Below are positions 1 through 6,769 of a DNA stretch of 7,539 nt, piece after piece (the first letter of the stretch is position 1; each line of letters opens with the position of its first letter). A program made the position numbers and the translations under genes. The notes under the pieces are model-generated. The model was not told the DNA's origin. It worked only from the letters and a program-made list of their open reading frames with translations, and ran no database searches. Origin of the DNA: Rhodospirillales bacterium (GTDB lineage Bacteria > Pseudomonadota > Alphaproteobacteria > Acetobacterales > Acetobacteraceae); NCBI GenBank assembly GCA_903644035.1, contig CAHJXG010000034.1, positions 1-7,539 on the forward strand. The letters are read 5' to 3'.

Positions 1-1430
1 AGCAGGCGGGCGGCGCGCACGTCCTCGGTCACGAACAGGGCTGCTGCGGCGCGCGTGTTGGCGATCAGCCGGTCCACGGCGCCCAGCAGCTCCGCCGTTC
101 CTTCCTTCGAGAAGGACAACCCGCGCCGGATCTTCTTGGCCACATGTGTGAGCAGGTTCTTGTCCACGATGTCGCCGGCGTGCTCCATGTTCAGGGCAAA
201 CGCCAACACCTCCTGCGCCCGCTGGTGGTCGGCGTCCGCCATCGCTTCCGGGTCGAGCGCGGTCAAGTAGGCCCTGATGGCGGCGTCCAGCTTGTCGAGC
301 ACGTCGTCGAGCCGCCGGGTCTCGGCGACCTTGCGGCGGTCATCCTGCTCCAAGGCGTCGCGCAAGCCTTGCAGCATGGTCTCCAGCACGTCGGCAAGCC
401 GCAGCGCCTCGCGTGCCGCGCCGCCCAACGCCACGACCGGCGTTTCGTGTGCGACCGGGTCCAGGTACATCGGCCGCGATGGGTCGGCTGCAGCCACACG
501 GACGGGGAGCCAACGCCGGAGCAGGGCGGCATAGGGTCCGAGCAGGGGCAGGAACACCGCCGCGAGCACGAGGTTGAACAGGGTGTGGAAGTTGGCCACA
601 GCCCGCGAGGCGTCGGGCTCGATCACGACCATGAACCGCCCGATGGGCGCCAGAAGCGCAAGCGCGGCGGCGATGCCCGCCGCCCGGCTGAGCAGGTTGC
701 CGAACGGCACGCGCCTGGCGGCCGGGTCGCTGCCCGCGGCCCCTTCCAGCACCGGGTTGATCGCCGTGCCGAGGTTGGCGCCCAGCACGAGCGCGAAGGC
801 GGCATGGGGCGGCACCACGCCCTTGGCGGCCAGCGACATGACCACGAGCACGATGGCAACTGAGGAGTGCGCCGCCCAAGTCAGGCCGGCGGCCAGGATG
901 ACGTCCAGCACCGGCTCCGTTGCTACTGCGCCCAAGAGCAGGCGCAGGCTCGGCGCGTCCTCGAACGGCGTGACCAGCTCCAGGAGCTGGCGCAGCGCCA
1001 TCAGCATCAGCCCAAGGCCGATCAGCACACGGCCGAAGTCGCGCGGGCCGGCGGACGCACGGCGGAACATCAGAAAACCGAGCAGGACCAGCACCGGGGC
1101 GACCTGGGCCACGTCGAAGGACAGCAGCTGCACGATCAGCGTGGTGCCGACGTTGGCGCCCAGCATGACCGCGAGCGCCGGCACCAAGTCCACCAGTCCG
1201 CCCGCCGCAAAGCCCGTGATCATCAACCCCGTCGCCGTGCTGCTCTGCAAGGCTGCGGTCACGCCCACGCCGGCCAGAGCGGCGCTGAGGCGGTTGCGCA
1301 GCGCGGTGCCCAGGACGGTTCGCAGCCTCGCCCCGAAGGCGCGCTGCACGCCGGTCTGCACCATATGCACGCCCCACAGCAGCAAAGCCACCAAGCCGGC
1401 CAGGTCGAGCAGGGTCAGCGGGAAATCCAT
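1..1430 (-). CDS. Na+/phosphate cotransporter family protein with C-terminal PhoU-like domain (3' end cut by window edge)
   Basis: Inner-membrane carrier of the Na/Pi-cotransporter (NptA/PNaS) family, expected to move inorganic phosphate with sodium. My translation of the minus strand from ATG 1430 gives 476 uninterrupted codons to the left edge. Two inverted-repeat-like halves are visible: QSST at residues 62-65 with GANVGTT at 91-97, then HSS at 188-190 with GANLGTA at 217-223. These are the paired QSS and GAN-GT signatures of the family; the second QSS has His for Gln. FHTLFN at 281-286 closes the membrane part. From about residue 330 the sequence becomes a charged, helical PhoU-like cytoplasmic domain, which in such fusions is thought to regulate transport. 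Family members are usually about 540-560 residues, so some 70-90 residues are missing off the edge. The start has a good AAGGAG six bases upstream. No frameshift was found. Direction of transport (uptake or efflux) cannot be told from sequence. Confidence 0.9.
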   Translation of the reverse strand, partial: MDFPLTLLDLAGLVALLLWGVHMVQTGVQRAFGARLRTVLGTALRNRLSAALAGVGVTAALQSSTATGLMITGFAAGGLVDLVPALAVMLGANVGTTLIVQLLSFDVAQVAPVLVLLGFLMFRRASAGPRDFGRVLIGLGLMLMALRQLLELVTPFEDAPSLRLLLGAVATEPVLDVILAAGLTWAAHSSVAIVLVVMSLAAKGVVPPHAAFALVLGANLGTAINPVLEGAAGSDPAARRVPFGNLLSRAAGIAAALALLAPIGRFMVVIEPDASRAVANFHTLFNLVLAAVFLPLLGPYAALLRRWLPVRVAAADPSRPMYLDPVAHETPVVALGGAAREALRLADVLETMLQGLRDALEQDDRRKVAETRRLDDVLDKLDAAIRAYLTALDPEAMADADHQRAQEVLAFALNMEHAGDIVDKNLLTHVAKKIRRGLSFSKEGTAELLGAVDRLIANTRAAAALFVTEDVRAARL

Positions 1431-1828
1431 GGCCAGCTCCTTGCCGATCGCCGATCCGGGTGTCAGTGCCCTGTTGGACAAACCTCAGCAAGGCACCCCC
1501 ACGAAACACTTCTCACGTCTCACTTGAGTTGTTTTCAGGTTTCCAAAACGGCTGCAAAGTGGCTCGCACCGAGAAGGCCAGTGGGTCGAAGCGCGGCGGT
1601 GCGCTCGCACCATCGCCGGCTGGGTGCCGACTCCCGACCTGCCGGCGACTGTGACGTGGCTGCGGCCAAGGATATAGGCTCATACCAAAGCTTGTGGCCG
1701 TTGACTCCATGCTTGCCCGACGCGGTGCCGATCTGATTCGTTGGGCGGAGTGTCGAGGAGCCTGCCATGCCGATCCCATTGCGTGCCGACTTTGACGCGG
1801 CCCGCCTTCGTGGGGCAGCGCGCGCGAG
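1431..1828. other. Gene-poor interval between the cotransporter and the HTH gene
   Basis: About 400 bases in which I see no convincing gene on either strand. The open frames here have Arg/Ser/Pro-rich, low-complexity translations and no family resemblance. The stretch must contain the promoter of the minus-strand cotransporter, but I could not pick out a credible -35/-10 pair. It is less G/C-biased than its flanks, with AT-rich patches near 1520-1550 and 1670-1690. No clear rho-independent terminator is visible for the HTH gene that ends at 1829. Confidence 0.5.
1437..1442 (-). promoter_or_regulatory. Ribosome binding site of the Na/Pi cotransporter gene
   Basis: On the minus strand AAGGAG lies six bases before ATG 1430, which settles that start. 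Just upstream is a tandem 7-bp repeat (GCCGATC twice, plus-strand 1443-1456) inside the presumed leader; its role, if any, is unknown. Confidence 0.7.
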
Positions 1829-2167
1829 TCAGGATTCAGCAAAATCAGGCTCGTCTAAGGCGTCGAGCAGGTGCCCGGCCGCCTCCAGCGCCGTGCGCCG
1901 CAGCGAAGTCGACAGGTCGATTTGCGCGGGATCGCCGGCCCACGCGTGCGCGGCACGGGCACGACGGGCCAGGCGGAGACGGACGTCACGCACCCTGCAT
2001 TGTTGTTCCAGCAAGGCCAGGCGCATGGCGTGGGAGGCCACGTAAGGGCGCCGCGACCGCTCCAGCGCGCCCACAACTTGCCCGCCTTTGTAGCCGGCAG
2101 CGTGGGCCAGTTGCCCAGCCGTCAAGCCAAGGCGGTTGCGGGTCCGTCGCAGCGTTGCTGGTGTCAC
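1829..2167 (-). CDS. Small XRE-like helix-turn-helix protein (112 aa)
   Basis: Putative small DNA-binding protein. From GTG 2167 the product is 112 residues. Residues 3-41 read like an XRE/Cro-type helix-turn-helix: a TPATLRRTRNRLGLTAGQLA segment, then AAGYKGGQVVGALERSRRP, matching the usual pattern of a first helix, LGLT-x-x-x-LA, and a final W/L-E-R-G/S-xR-P. The middle (about 58-74) is very Arg-rich, and the C-terminal third (about 85-105) looks like an amphipathic helix. An upstream TTG at 2182 is possible, but the Shine-Dalgarno GGAGG overlaps it and sits eight bases before the GTG, so the GTG is preferred. The gene points away from the transposase remnant and is not close enough to the cotransporter (398 bp) to be an obvious operon with it. 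What it regulates is unknown. It could also be mobile-element cargo, or a chance frame, given the high GC. Confidence 0.5.
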   Translation of the reverse strand: MTPATLRRTRNRLGLTAGQLAHAAGYKGGQVVGALERSRRPYVASHAMRLALLEQQCRVRDVRLRLARRARAAHAWAGDPAQIDLSTSLRRTALEAAGHLLDALDEPDFAES

Positions 2168-2175
2168 GTTCGTGC

Positions 2176-2180
2176 CCTCC
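2176..2180 (-). promoter_or_regulatory. Ribosome binding site deciding the GTG start of the HTH gene
   Basis: GGAGG on the minus strand ends eight bases before GTG 2167 and overlaps the alternative TTG at 2182, which favours the GTG start. Confidence 0.45.
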
Positions 2181-2263
2181 AATCGGGCTTACCCGTCCCC
2201 GAACCGGCCGCCGTTCCCCGGGCGGGTGCCGGACAGCAGTGCCAGACGGCCCAAAGCCGTCCA

Positions 2264-2276
2264 CAGACTACGTCTG
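2264..2276. repeat. Short palindrome CAGAC-TAC-GTCTG
   Basis: A perfect 5-bp inverted repeat with a 3-bp centre in the 164-bp gap between the divergent HTH gene and the transposase remnant. It could be an operator for the HTH protein, but 5-bp arms arise often by chance. Confidence 0.2.
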
Positions 2277-2331
2277 CCAAAGCCGGCCCGTCCATGTTCA
2301 TCATAGGGGTTTGTGGGACGGGAGACATGCT

Positions 2332-2859
2332 TTGGTACACCGACAACTGCTGACCGACGAGGAGCGCCAGGCGCTTCTGGGCATTCCGCCTGATGCCGAC
2401 TCCCTGGCGCAGCTGTTCACCTTGTCCTGATCCGACCGGAACCTCGTGGCCGAGCGCCGCGGCGATGCCAACCGCCTCGGCTGCGCGGTGCAGCTTGCCC
2501 TGCTGCGGCATCCTGGCACGCTGAACAAGAGCGAGCAGCGTCACGCGCTCGCCCAGGTCATCTGCACGTTCAAGCAGGGCCGCATCGCCGACCGCAGCCA
2601 GGAGGCGCAGCAGTTCCGGGCATCCAGGCTGAACTTGGTGATCGCGGCCATCGTGTACTGGAACTCGACTTACCTGGCCGATGCCGTCCAGCACCTGCGG
2701 AATCAGGGCAATACCGTGCCGGATGCGCTGTTGGCGCACACGTCGCCGCTAAGCTGGGAGCACATCGGCTTTTCTGGCGACTTCCTGTGGGATCGCGCCG
2801 CCGCGACCGCGGACCGGCGCCGGCCGCTCAACCTGGGCCGGAGCAGGATGGCTGCATGA
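2332..2859 (+). pseudogene. tnpA: Tn3-family transposase TnpA remnant: internal deletion plus nonsense codon
   Basis: Decayed transposase (DDE recombinase of Tn3-family replicative transposons). One frame from TTG 2332 to TGA 2857-2859 reads as two pieces of the family. The N-terminal piece has RQLLTDEERQALLGIP and, after the stop, VAERRGDANRLG and VQLALLRHPGT. The C-terminal piece has LNKSEQRHALAQVI, GRIADRS-EAQQF-RAS, LNLVIAAIVYWNSTYLADAV, LLAHTSPLSWEHIG and SGDFLWD. The join falls near 2518 and is in frame. Intact TnpA is about 990 residues; only about 175 codons remain, so some 800, including both catalytic Asp residues, are gone. The Glu of LNKSE lies 107 residues before the end, about where the catalytic Glu of the family sits, so it is probably retained. 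In addition TGA at 2428-2430 (LFTLS-stop-SDRNLVAE) replaces what is usually an Arg codon, consistent with CGA to TGA. GGGAG at 2320-2324 precedes the TTG. The product cannot be active. Confidence 0.9.
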
Positions 2860-2864
2860 ATTCT

Positions 2865-2878
2865 GCACACGAGTGTGC
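2865..2878. repeat. Inverted repeat GCACAC-GA-GTGTGC just after the transposase remnant
   Basis: A perfect 6-bp inverted repeat with a 2-bp centre starts five bases past the transposase stop. There is no T-run after it, so it is a poor terminator candidate; it could be a protein-binding site or part of the transposon's end region. No Tn3-type terminal repeat ending in CCCC was found nearby. Confidence 0.25.
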
Positions 2879-3023
2879 GCTGAGTTCCCGGCTCGTGCGA
2901 ATGCAACAGGAGCAGCCTGGCCGTTTTCGCGACCTGCATGGCTTTGCTGCCCTAACGAGACAGGGCGCGTGTGAACCTGCCGCTGCCAAAACCACGCTGT
3001 AACTCCTGTACTGTGCCCACACG

Positions 3024-3029
3024 AGGAGG
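3024..3029 (+). promoter_or_regulatory. Strong Shine-Dalgarno AGGAGG before the 3040 reading frame
   Basis: AGGAGG lies ten bases before ATG 3040 but only one base before ATG 3031, so 3040 is the better start. A Shine-Dalgarno this good is the main reason to think the following short frame was once a real gene. Confidence 0.4.
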
Positions 3030-3039
3030 AATGGTGGAG

Positions 3040-3315
3040 ATGAGCGGGCGGGAACCCTGGCCGAAGAACGAGCTAGTCCGCATCGGCAGCCCGGAGATGC
3101 CAATGGCCGAGCGCGTCACCCGTTACCGCGCGAATGTCATGGCGATTCATGAGGCGGGCCATGTGGTGCCGTCGGTGATGGCCGACACACTCGACGTGAC
3201 CGAGATCGAGGCGTGAATCAGGAAATCGGACGAGAGCATAGCACATCTCAACCGCACCATGCGACGGATTGCCCAACTCCCGGACGACACGACGTTCCTA
3301 TCGCCATTCGGCTGA
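3040..3315 (+). pseudogene. Unrecognised small ORF with HEAGH motif, interrupted by TGA
   Basis: I do not recognise this gene. From ATG 3040 the open frame gives 58 residues before TGA 3214-3216. The same frame then continues for 32 sensible residues (IRKSDESIAHLNRTMRRIAQ, then LPDDTTFLSPFG) to TGA 3313-3315, giving a 91-residue parent if the first stop is a nonsense mutation. Residues 36-43 read IHEAGHVV, an exact HExxH zinc-ligand motif resembling the AxHEAGHA helix of M41 (FtsH-type) and related metallopeptidases. However, 91 residues is far too short for such an enzyme and no third ligand is identifiable. The segment after the stop looks like an amphipathic helix. No signal peptide or membrane segment is seen. 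It lies 180 bp after the transposase remnant, so it may be cargo or a host gene damaged by the insertion. Alternatively the first 58 residues alone may be a small protein, or the frame may be chance. Confidence 0.35.
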
Positions 3316-3620
3316 CCTACCTGGGCTGTGATTATCCTCGCCGGCACGTTTGCCCGTTGTGGGGAAGAGTGCCGAGCTGGATGCTGTCTTGCTCGTCCCA
3401 AGCGGCGGGGCCGAACCGCGTGCTATGGGACCGGTGTCCCGGCCCGTTCACCCTTAGCATTGTTTGCGTGACAACCGACGTTATGCCTTCTGAACCGGAT
3501 GACCAGGCTTGGTGGGCCTGCGTCCCGACGCCCGCCCAGCCGACACGGAGTTGCAACCTGGCCGTCACGCCACTGACGCAGGCCGGATGCTAGCACGGCA
3601 CCTGTTGAACTGAGGGCTGC
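3316..3620 (+). other. Gene-poor interval and presumed promoter region of the pehA operon
   Basis: About 300 bases before pehA without a convincing gene. A frame crossing it (3213-3593) translates into a Cys/Pro/Arg/Thr-rich sequence with no family resemblance. Codon use does not show the strong third-position G/C bias of the operon that follows. The last 60 bases must carry the operon promoter and include the Pho-box-like repeat described separately. A short ribosome binding site, GAGGG at 3612-3616, precedes ATG 3621 by four bases. Confidence 0.45.
3562..3579 (+). promoter_or_regulatory. Candidate Pho-box-like direct repeat upstream of pehA
   Basis: CCGTCAC-GCCA-CTGACGC: two 7-base half-sites whose starts are 11 bases apart, the spacing of PhoB half-sites (CTGTCAT/C-N4-CTGTCAT/C). 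Eleven of 14 half-site positions match by eye. It reads in the direction of pehA and ends 41 bases before its start. No strong -10 is visible at the expected distance (weak TAGCAC near 3591). If real, the operon would be induced by phosphate starvation, which fits the gene's function. With three mismatches in GC-rich DNA, chance is a serious alternative. Confidence 0.3.
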
Positions 3621-5150
3621 ATGGCTGCACGGAACATCCTGCTGATCGTCGTGGACCAGTGGCGCGCAGACTGCGTGCCATGGCTTGGCACGTTGCATCT
3701 GCGCACGCCAAACCTCGACCGGCTGTGCCGGGAAGGCGTCACCTTCCGCAACCACGTCACCACCTGCGTCCCCTGCGGTCCCGCCCGGGCGAGCCTGCTG
3801 ACCGGGCTGTATCTGATGAACCACCGGGCGGTGCAGAACACCATCCCGCTGGACGCCCGGCATACGACCCTGCCCCGCGCGCTGCGCCACGCCGGCTACG
3901 ACCCGGCGCTCGTCGGCTACACCACCACGACGCCCGATCCCCGCACCACCGGCCCGCGCGACCCGCGCTTTTCCGTGCTGGGCGACAACATGGACGATTT
4001 CCGGAGCGTCGGCGCGTTCGAGCCGGACCACGACGGCTACTTCGGCTGGCTGGCCCAGAAGGGCTACGCGCTGCCCGCCAACCGGGACGACATCTGGCTG
4101 CCGGACCACGAGGGCAGCCGCGGCGCCACCGTGCACCCCGCCCGCATCCCCGCAGCGCTGTCCGACAGCGCGTTCTTCACCGAACGGGCGCTGACCTACC
4201 TCAAGGGGCGCGACGGCAAGCCGTTCTTCCTGCATCTAGGCTACTACCGCCCGCACCCGCCCTTCGTCGCCAGCGCGCCCTACCACGCGATGTACGACGC
4301 GGCCGACATGAAGCCGCCGGTTCGCGCCGCGTCCCCGGCCGCGGAGGCGGAACAGCACCCCCTGCTGCAATGGTACCTGCGCAACACGCACCAGGGTAAG
4401 TTCTTCCAGGGTGCGGAGGGCATGGCGTCCGGCATGGACGAGGCCACCGTCCGCCAGCTCCGCGCCACCTACTACGGCATGATGACGGAGGTGGACGACC
4501 GCCTGGGCGAGGTGTTCGCCTTCCTGGACCAGACGAGCCAGTGGGACGACACGCTGGTGATCTTCACCAGCGACCACGGCGAGCAGCTTGGCGACCACCA
4601 TCTGCTCGGCAAGGTCGGCTACTTCGACGAGAGCTTCCGCATCCCGCTGGTGCTGAAGCCCGCCGGAGCCACGCCGCGCGCCGGGGAGGTCGAGGACGCC
4701 TTCACCGAAAGCGTCGACGTGATGCCCACCATCCTGGACGCCGTTGGCGGCGCGATCCCGCCGGCCTGCGACGGCCATAGCCTGCTGCCCCTGCTGGATG
4801 GCCCGGCGCCGGCGGGATGGCGGGACGCGCTGCACTACGAATACGATTTCCGGAACGTCCATTACTCCGAGCCGGAAGCCGAGCTGGGGGTGCGGCGGGA
4901 CGAGAGCAGCCTGTGCGTCATCCAGGACGACGCCTGGAAGTATGTCCACTTCGCCGCCTTGCCGCCGCTGCTGTTCGACCTGACCGCCGATCCCCACCAG
5001 TTCCGCAATCTGGCAGCCGACCCCGCCCATGCCGCGACGGTGCGCGACTATGCCCAGCGCGCCCTGTCCTGGCGGATGCGCCACGCCGACCGGACGCTGA
5101 CCCATTTCCGCGCCACCCCCGCCGGGCTGGACGACCGCAACAAGGGATAA
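3621..5150 (+). CDS. pehA: Phosphonate monoester hydrolase / phosphodiesterase (sulfatase superfamily)
   Basis: Hydrolyses phosphonate monoesters and, promiscuously, phosphodiesters and some sulfate esters; a formylglycine enzyme of the alkaline phosphatase/sulfatase superfamily. The 509-residue protein matches my recollection of the rhizobial enzyme (about 514 residues) along its whole length. Catalytic groups are visible: D12 and Q13 in LLIVVDQWRAD; the nucleophile C52 in the CxPxR motif C52-G-P-A-R56, to be oxidised to formylglycine; Y100 and T102 in GYTTTTPDPRTT; H212 in YYRPHPPF; metal ligands D318 and H319 in FTSDHGEQLGDHH; and K331 in LLGKVGY. All sit 0-6 residues before the numbering I recall for the Rhizobium enzyme, explained by a shorter loop around residues 20-28. 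There is no signal peptide, so it should be cytoplasmic. It heads an operon: its TAA is six bases from the next gene's start. The physiological substrate of this family is not settled. No formylglycine-generating enzyme gene is in the window. Arylsulfatase is the alternative name, but PMH is much better supported. Confidence 0.93.
   Translation: MAARNILLIVVDQWRADCVPWLGTLHLRTPNLDRLCREGVTFRNHVTTCVPCGPARASLLTGLYLMNHRAVQNTIPLDARHTTLPRALRHAGYDPALVGYTTTTPDPRTTGPRDPRFSVLGDNMDDFRSVGAFEPDHDGYFGWLAQKGYALPANRDDIWLPDHEGSRGATVHPARIPAALSDSAFFTERALTYLKGRDGKPFFLHLGYYRPHPPFVASAPYHAMYDAADMKPPVRAASPAAEAEQHPLLQWYLRNTHQGKFFQGAEGMASGMDEATVRQLRATYYGMMTEVDDRLGEVFAFLDQTSQWDDTLVIFTSDHGEQLGDHHLLGKVGYFDESFRIPLVLKPAGATPRAGEVEDAFTESVDVMPTILDAVGGAIPPACDGHSLLPLLDGPAPAGWRDALHYEYDFRNVHYSEPEAELGVRRDESSLCVIQDDAWKYVHFAALPPLLFDLTADPHQFRNLAADPAHAATVRDYAQRALSWRMRHADRTLTHFRATPAGLDDRNKG
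5142..5147 (+). promoter_or_regulatory. Ribosome binding site inside the end of pehA that fixes the next start
   Basis: AAGGGA in the last codons of pehA is eight bases before ATG 5156 but only two before ATG 5150 (which overlaps the pehA stop). This favours 5156 and implies translational coupling. Confidence 0.5.
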
Positions 5151-5155
5151 TGCCC

Positions 5156-6769
5156 ATGCTCCGCCGCAGCCTGCTTTCCGGCGCCACGGCGCTCGCCCTG
5201 CCGCGCATCGGCCGCGCCCAGCCGGCGCAGCGCCCCGCCATCACGATTGCCGTGCAGAAGATCGCCAACAGCAACTCGCTCGATGACCTCCGGGAGCAGT
5301 CGAACGTCGGCACCCGCATGAACACCTTCTTCGTCGAGCGCCTGATCGACCTGGACTACCAGGGCGTGCTGGACCAGAAGCCCGGCCTCGCCACCGCCTG
5401 GCGCCGGATCGACGAACGGACGGTGGAGCTGGACCTGCGCCGCGGCGTGCGCTTCCACAACGGCGACGAGCTGACGGCGGAGGACGTGGCGTTCTCGTTC
5501 GGCCCGCAGCGCATGATGGGGGAGACGCGCCCCACCGTGCAGGGCCGCACCCTGCCGCTGACCGGCCCGCTGGTCACGACCGCCCGCGTGAAGCAGTTGC
5601 CCGCCGAGGTGCCGCCCGTCGCCCGGCGGCTGTGGCCCGCGCTGGACCGGGTGGACGCCGTGGACCGCTACACCGTGCGCTTCGTGAACGCGACACCGGA
5701 CCTCGCGATGGAGGGCCGCATCTCCGGCCGGGGCAGCGGCATCGTGAGCCGCCGGGCCTTCGACGAGGCCGAGAGCTGGCTCGATTATTCCCGCAGCCCG
5801 GTCGGGACCGGCCCCTACCGCGTGGCGCAGTACCGCCCCGACGTGTCCTTGCTGCTGGAGGCGCACGACGACTACTGGGGCGGACGCCCGCCGCTGCGCA
5901 GCGTCCGGCTGGTGGAGGTGCCGGAGGTGCCGGCGCGTGTTGCCGGGCTGCTGGCGGGCGAGTACCAGTTCGCCTGCGACATCCCGCCGGACCAGATCAG
6001 CGACATCGAGCGGTCAGGCGTGTTCGAGGTGCAGGGCGGCACCATCCCCAACCACCGGCTGACGGTGTTCGACAAGAACCACCCGCAGTTGCGCGACCCC
6101 CGCATCCGCCAGGCGATGACCCACGCCATCGACCGCCAGGGCATCGTGGACAGCCTGTGGGCGGGCCGCACCCGCGTGCCGCGCGGCCTGCAATGGGACT
6201 TCTACGGCGACATGCTGATGGCGGACTGGACCGTGCCGCCCTTCGACCTGGACCGCGCCCGGGCGCTGGTGAAGGCGGCGGGCTACAAGGGTGATCCCAT
6301 CCCCTACCGGCTGCTGAACAACTACTACACCAACCAGGTGCCCACGGCGCAGGTGCTGGTCGAGATGTGGCAGCAGGCCGGGCTGAACGTCGAGATCGCG
6401 ATGAAGGAGAACTGGTCGCAGATCTTCGAGCGCACCGGCGCGCGGGCGACGCGGGACTGGTCCAACTCCGCCACCTTCAACGACCCCGTGTCGTCCATCG
6501 TCAGCCAGCACGGCCCCAATGGCGAGCAGCAGCAGTATGGCGAGTGGACCAACGAGGAAATGAACCGCCTGTCCGTCGAGCTGGAGACCGGCACCGACCG
6601 CGGGCGCCGCAAGGCGGCCTTCGCCCGGATGCTGCAAATCTGCGAGCGCGAGGACCCCGCCTACACCGTGCTGCACCAGAACGCGACCTTCACCGCCAAG
6701 CCTCGTGCCCTGCGTTGGCGGGCCGCGCCGACGTTCGCGATGGATTTCCGGGCGGCCAACTGGGGATAG
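5156..6769 (+). CDS. ABC transporter substrate-binding protein, family 5 (oligopeptide/dipeptide/nickel type)
   Basis: Extracytoplasmic receptor delivering substrate to an ABC importer. The 537-residue product has the normal length for family 5 (SBP_bac_5). The N terminus MLRRSLLSGATALALPRIGRA carries a twin-arginine-like RRSLL, a short hydrophobic core and likely cleavage after A21, so export is expected, possibly by Tat; there is no lipobox Cys. Family hallmarks: a lobe I segment with FFVERLIDLDYQG and LDLRRGVRFHNGDELTAEDV, the signature VGTGPY at 216-221 followed by HDDYWGG at 237-243, and the second-domain stretch DPRIRQAMTHAIDRQGIVD. ATG 5150 overlaps the pehA stop, but 5156 has the better Shine-Dalgarno spacing. 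The gene follows pehA by five bases and precedes the ATPase by eight. The specificity is unknown: family 5 proteins bind peptides, nickel chelates, glutathione, opines, sugars and more. Being next to pehA suggests the ligand is an ester that pehA hydrolyses, which is inference. Confidence 0.92.
   Translation: MLRRSLLSGATALALPRIGRAQPAQRPAITIAVQKIANSNSLDDLREQSNVGTRMNTFFVERLIDLDYQGVLDQKPGLATAWRRIDERTVELDLRRGVRFHNGDELTAEDVAFSFGPQRMMGETRPTVQGRTLPLTGPLVTTARVKQLPAEVPPVARRLWPALDRVDAVDRYTVRFVNATPDLAMEGRISGRGSGIVSRRAFDEAESWLDYSRSPVGTGPYRVAQYRPDVSLLLEAHDDYWGGRPPLRSVRLVEVPEVPARVAGLLAGEYQFACDIPPDQISDIERSGVFEVQGGTIPNHRLTVFDKNHPQLRDPRIRQAMTHAIDRQGIVDSLWAGRTRVPRGLQWDFYGDMLMADWTVPPFDLDRARALVKAAGYKGDPIPYRLLNNYYTNQVPTAQVLVEMWQQAGLNVEIAMKENWSQIFERTGARATRDWSNSATFNDPVSSIVSQHGPNGEQQQYGEWTNEEMNRLSVELETGTDRGRRKAAFARMLQICEREDPAYTVLHQNATFTAKPRALRWRAAPTFAMDFRAANWG

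Noticed and set aside
144..863. Long plus-strand open frame opposite the phosphate cotransporter
   Set aside because: Its translation is Gln/His/Arg/Gly-rich without family resemblance, while the opposite strand has a clear family match.
1460..1477. Pho-box-like repeat (TGTCA and CTGTT, starts 11 bases apart) upstream of the cotransporter
   Set aside because: Only about 9 of 14 half-site positions fit and it points the wrong way relative to the minus-strand gene, so it is likely chance.
2306..2330. GGGGT start resembling a Tn3-family terminal inverted repeat just before the transposase remnant
   Set aside because: No matching inverted copy was found after the remnant, and a 38-bp repeat here would run into the coding sequence. 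GGGGT alone is common in GC-rich DNA.
2428..3216. TGA codons in two frames read as recoding (read-through or selenocysteine)
   Set aside because: The transposase is also massively deleted, no recoding structure is evident, and the intact neighbours use ordinary stops (TAA, TAG) and TGG for Trp, so nonsense mutation is simpler.
3213..3593. 126-codon plus-strand frame before pehA
   Set aside because: Cys/Pro/Thr-rich translation with no motif, poor start context, and it overlaps the better-supported frame at 3040-3315.
4817..5155. 5' extension of the binding-protein frame back into pehA
   Set aside because: It overlaps the coding sequence of pehA in another frame; a signal peptide and Shine-Dalgarno place the start at 5156.
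3423..5866. Long minus-strand open frames opposite pehA and the binding-protein gene
   Set aside because: These are antisense shadows typical of high-GC genes; their translations are Val/Arg/Gly/Gln-rich with no recognisable motifs.
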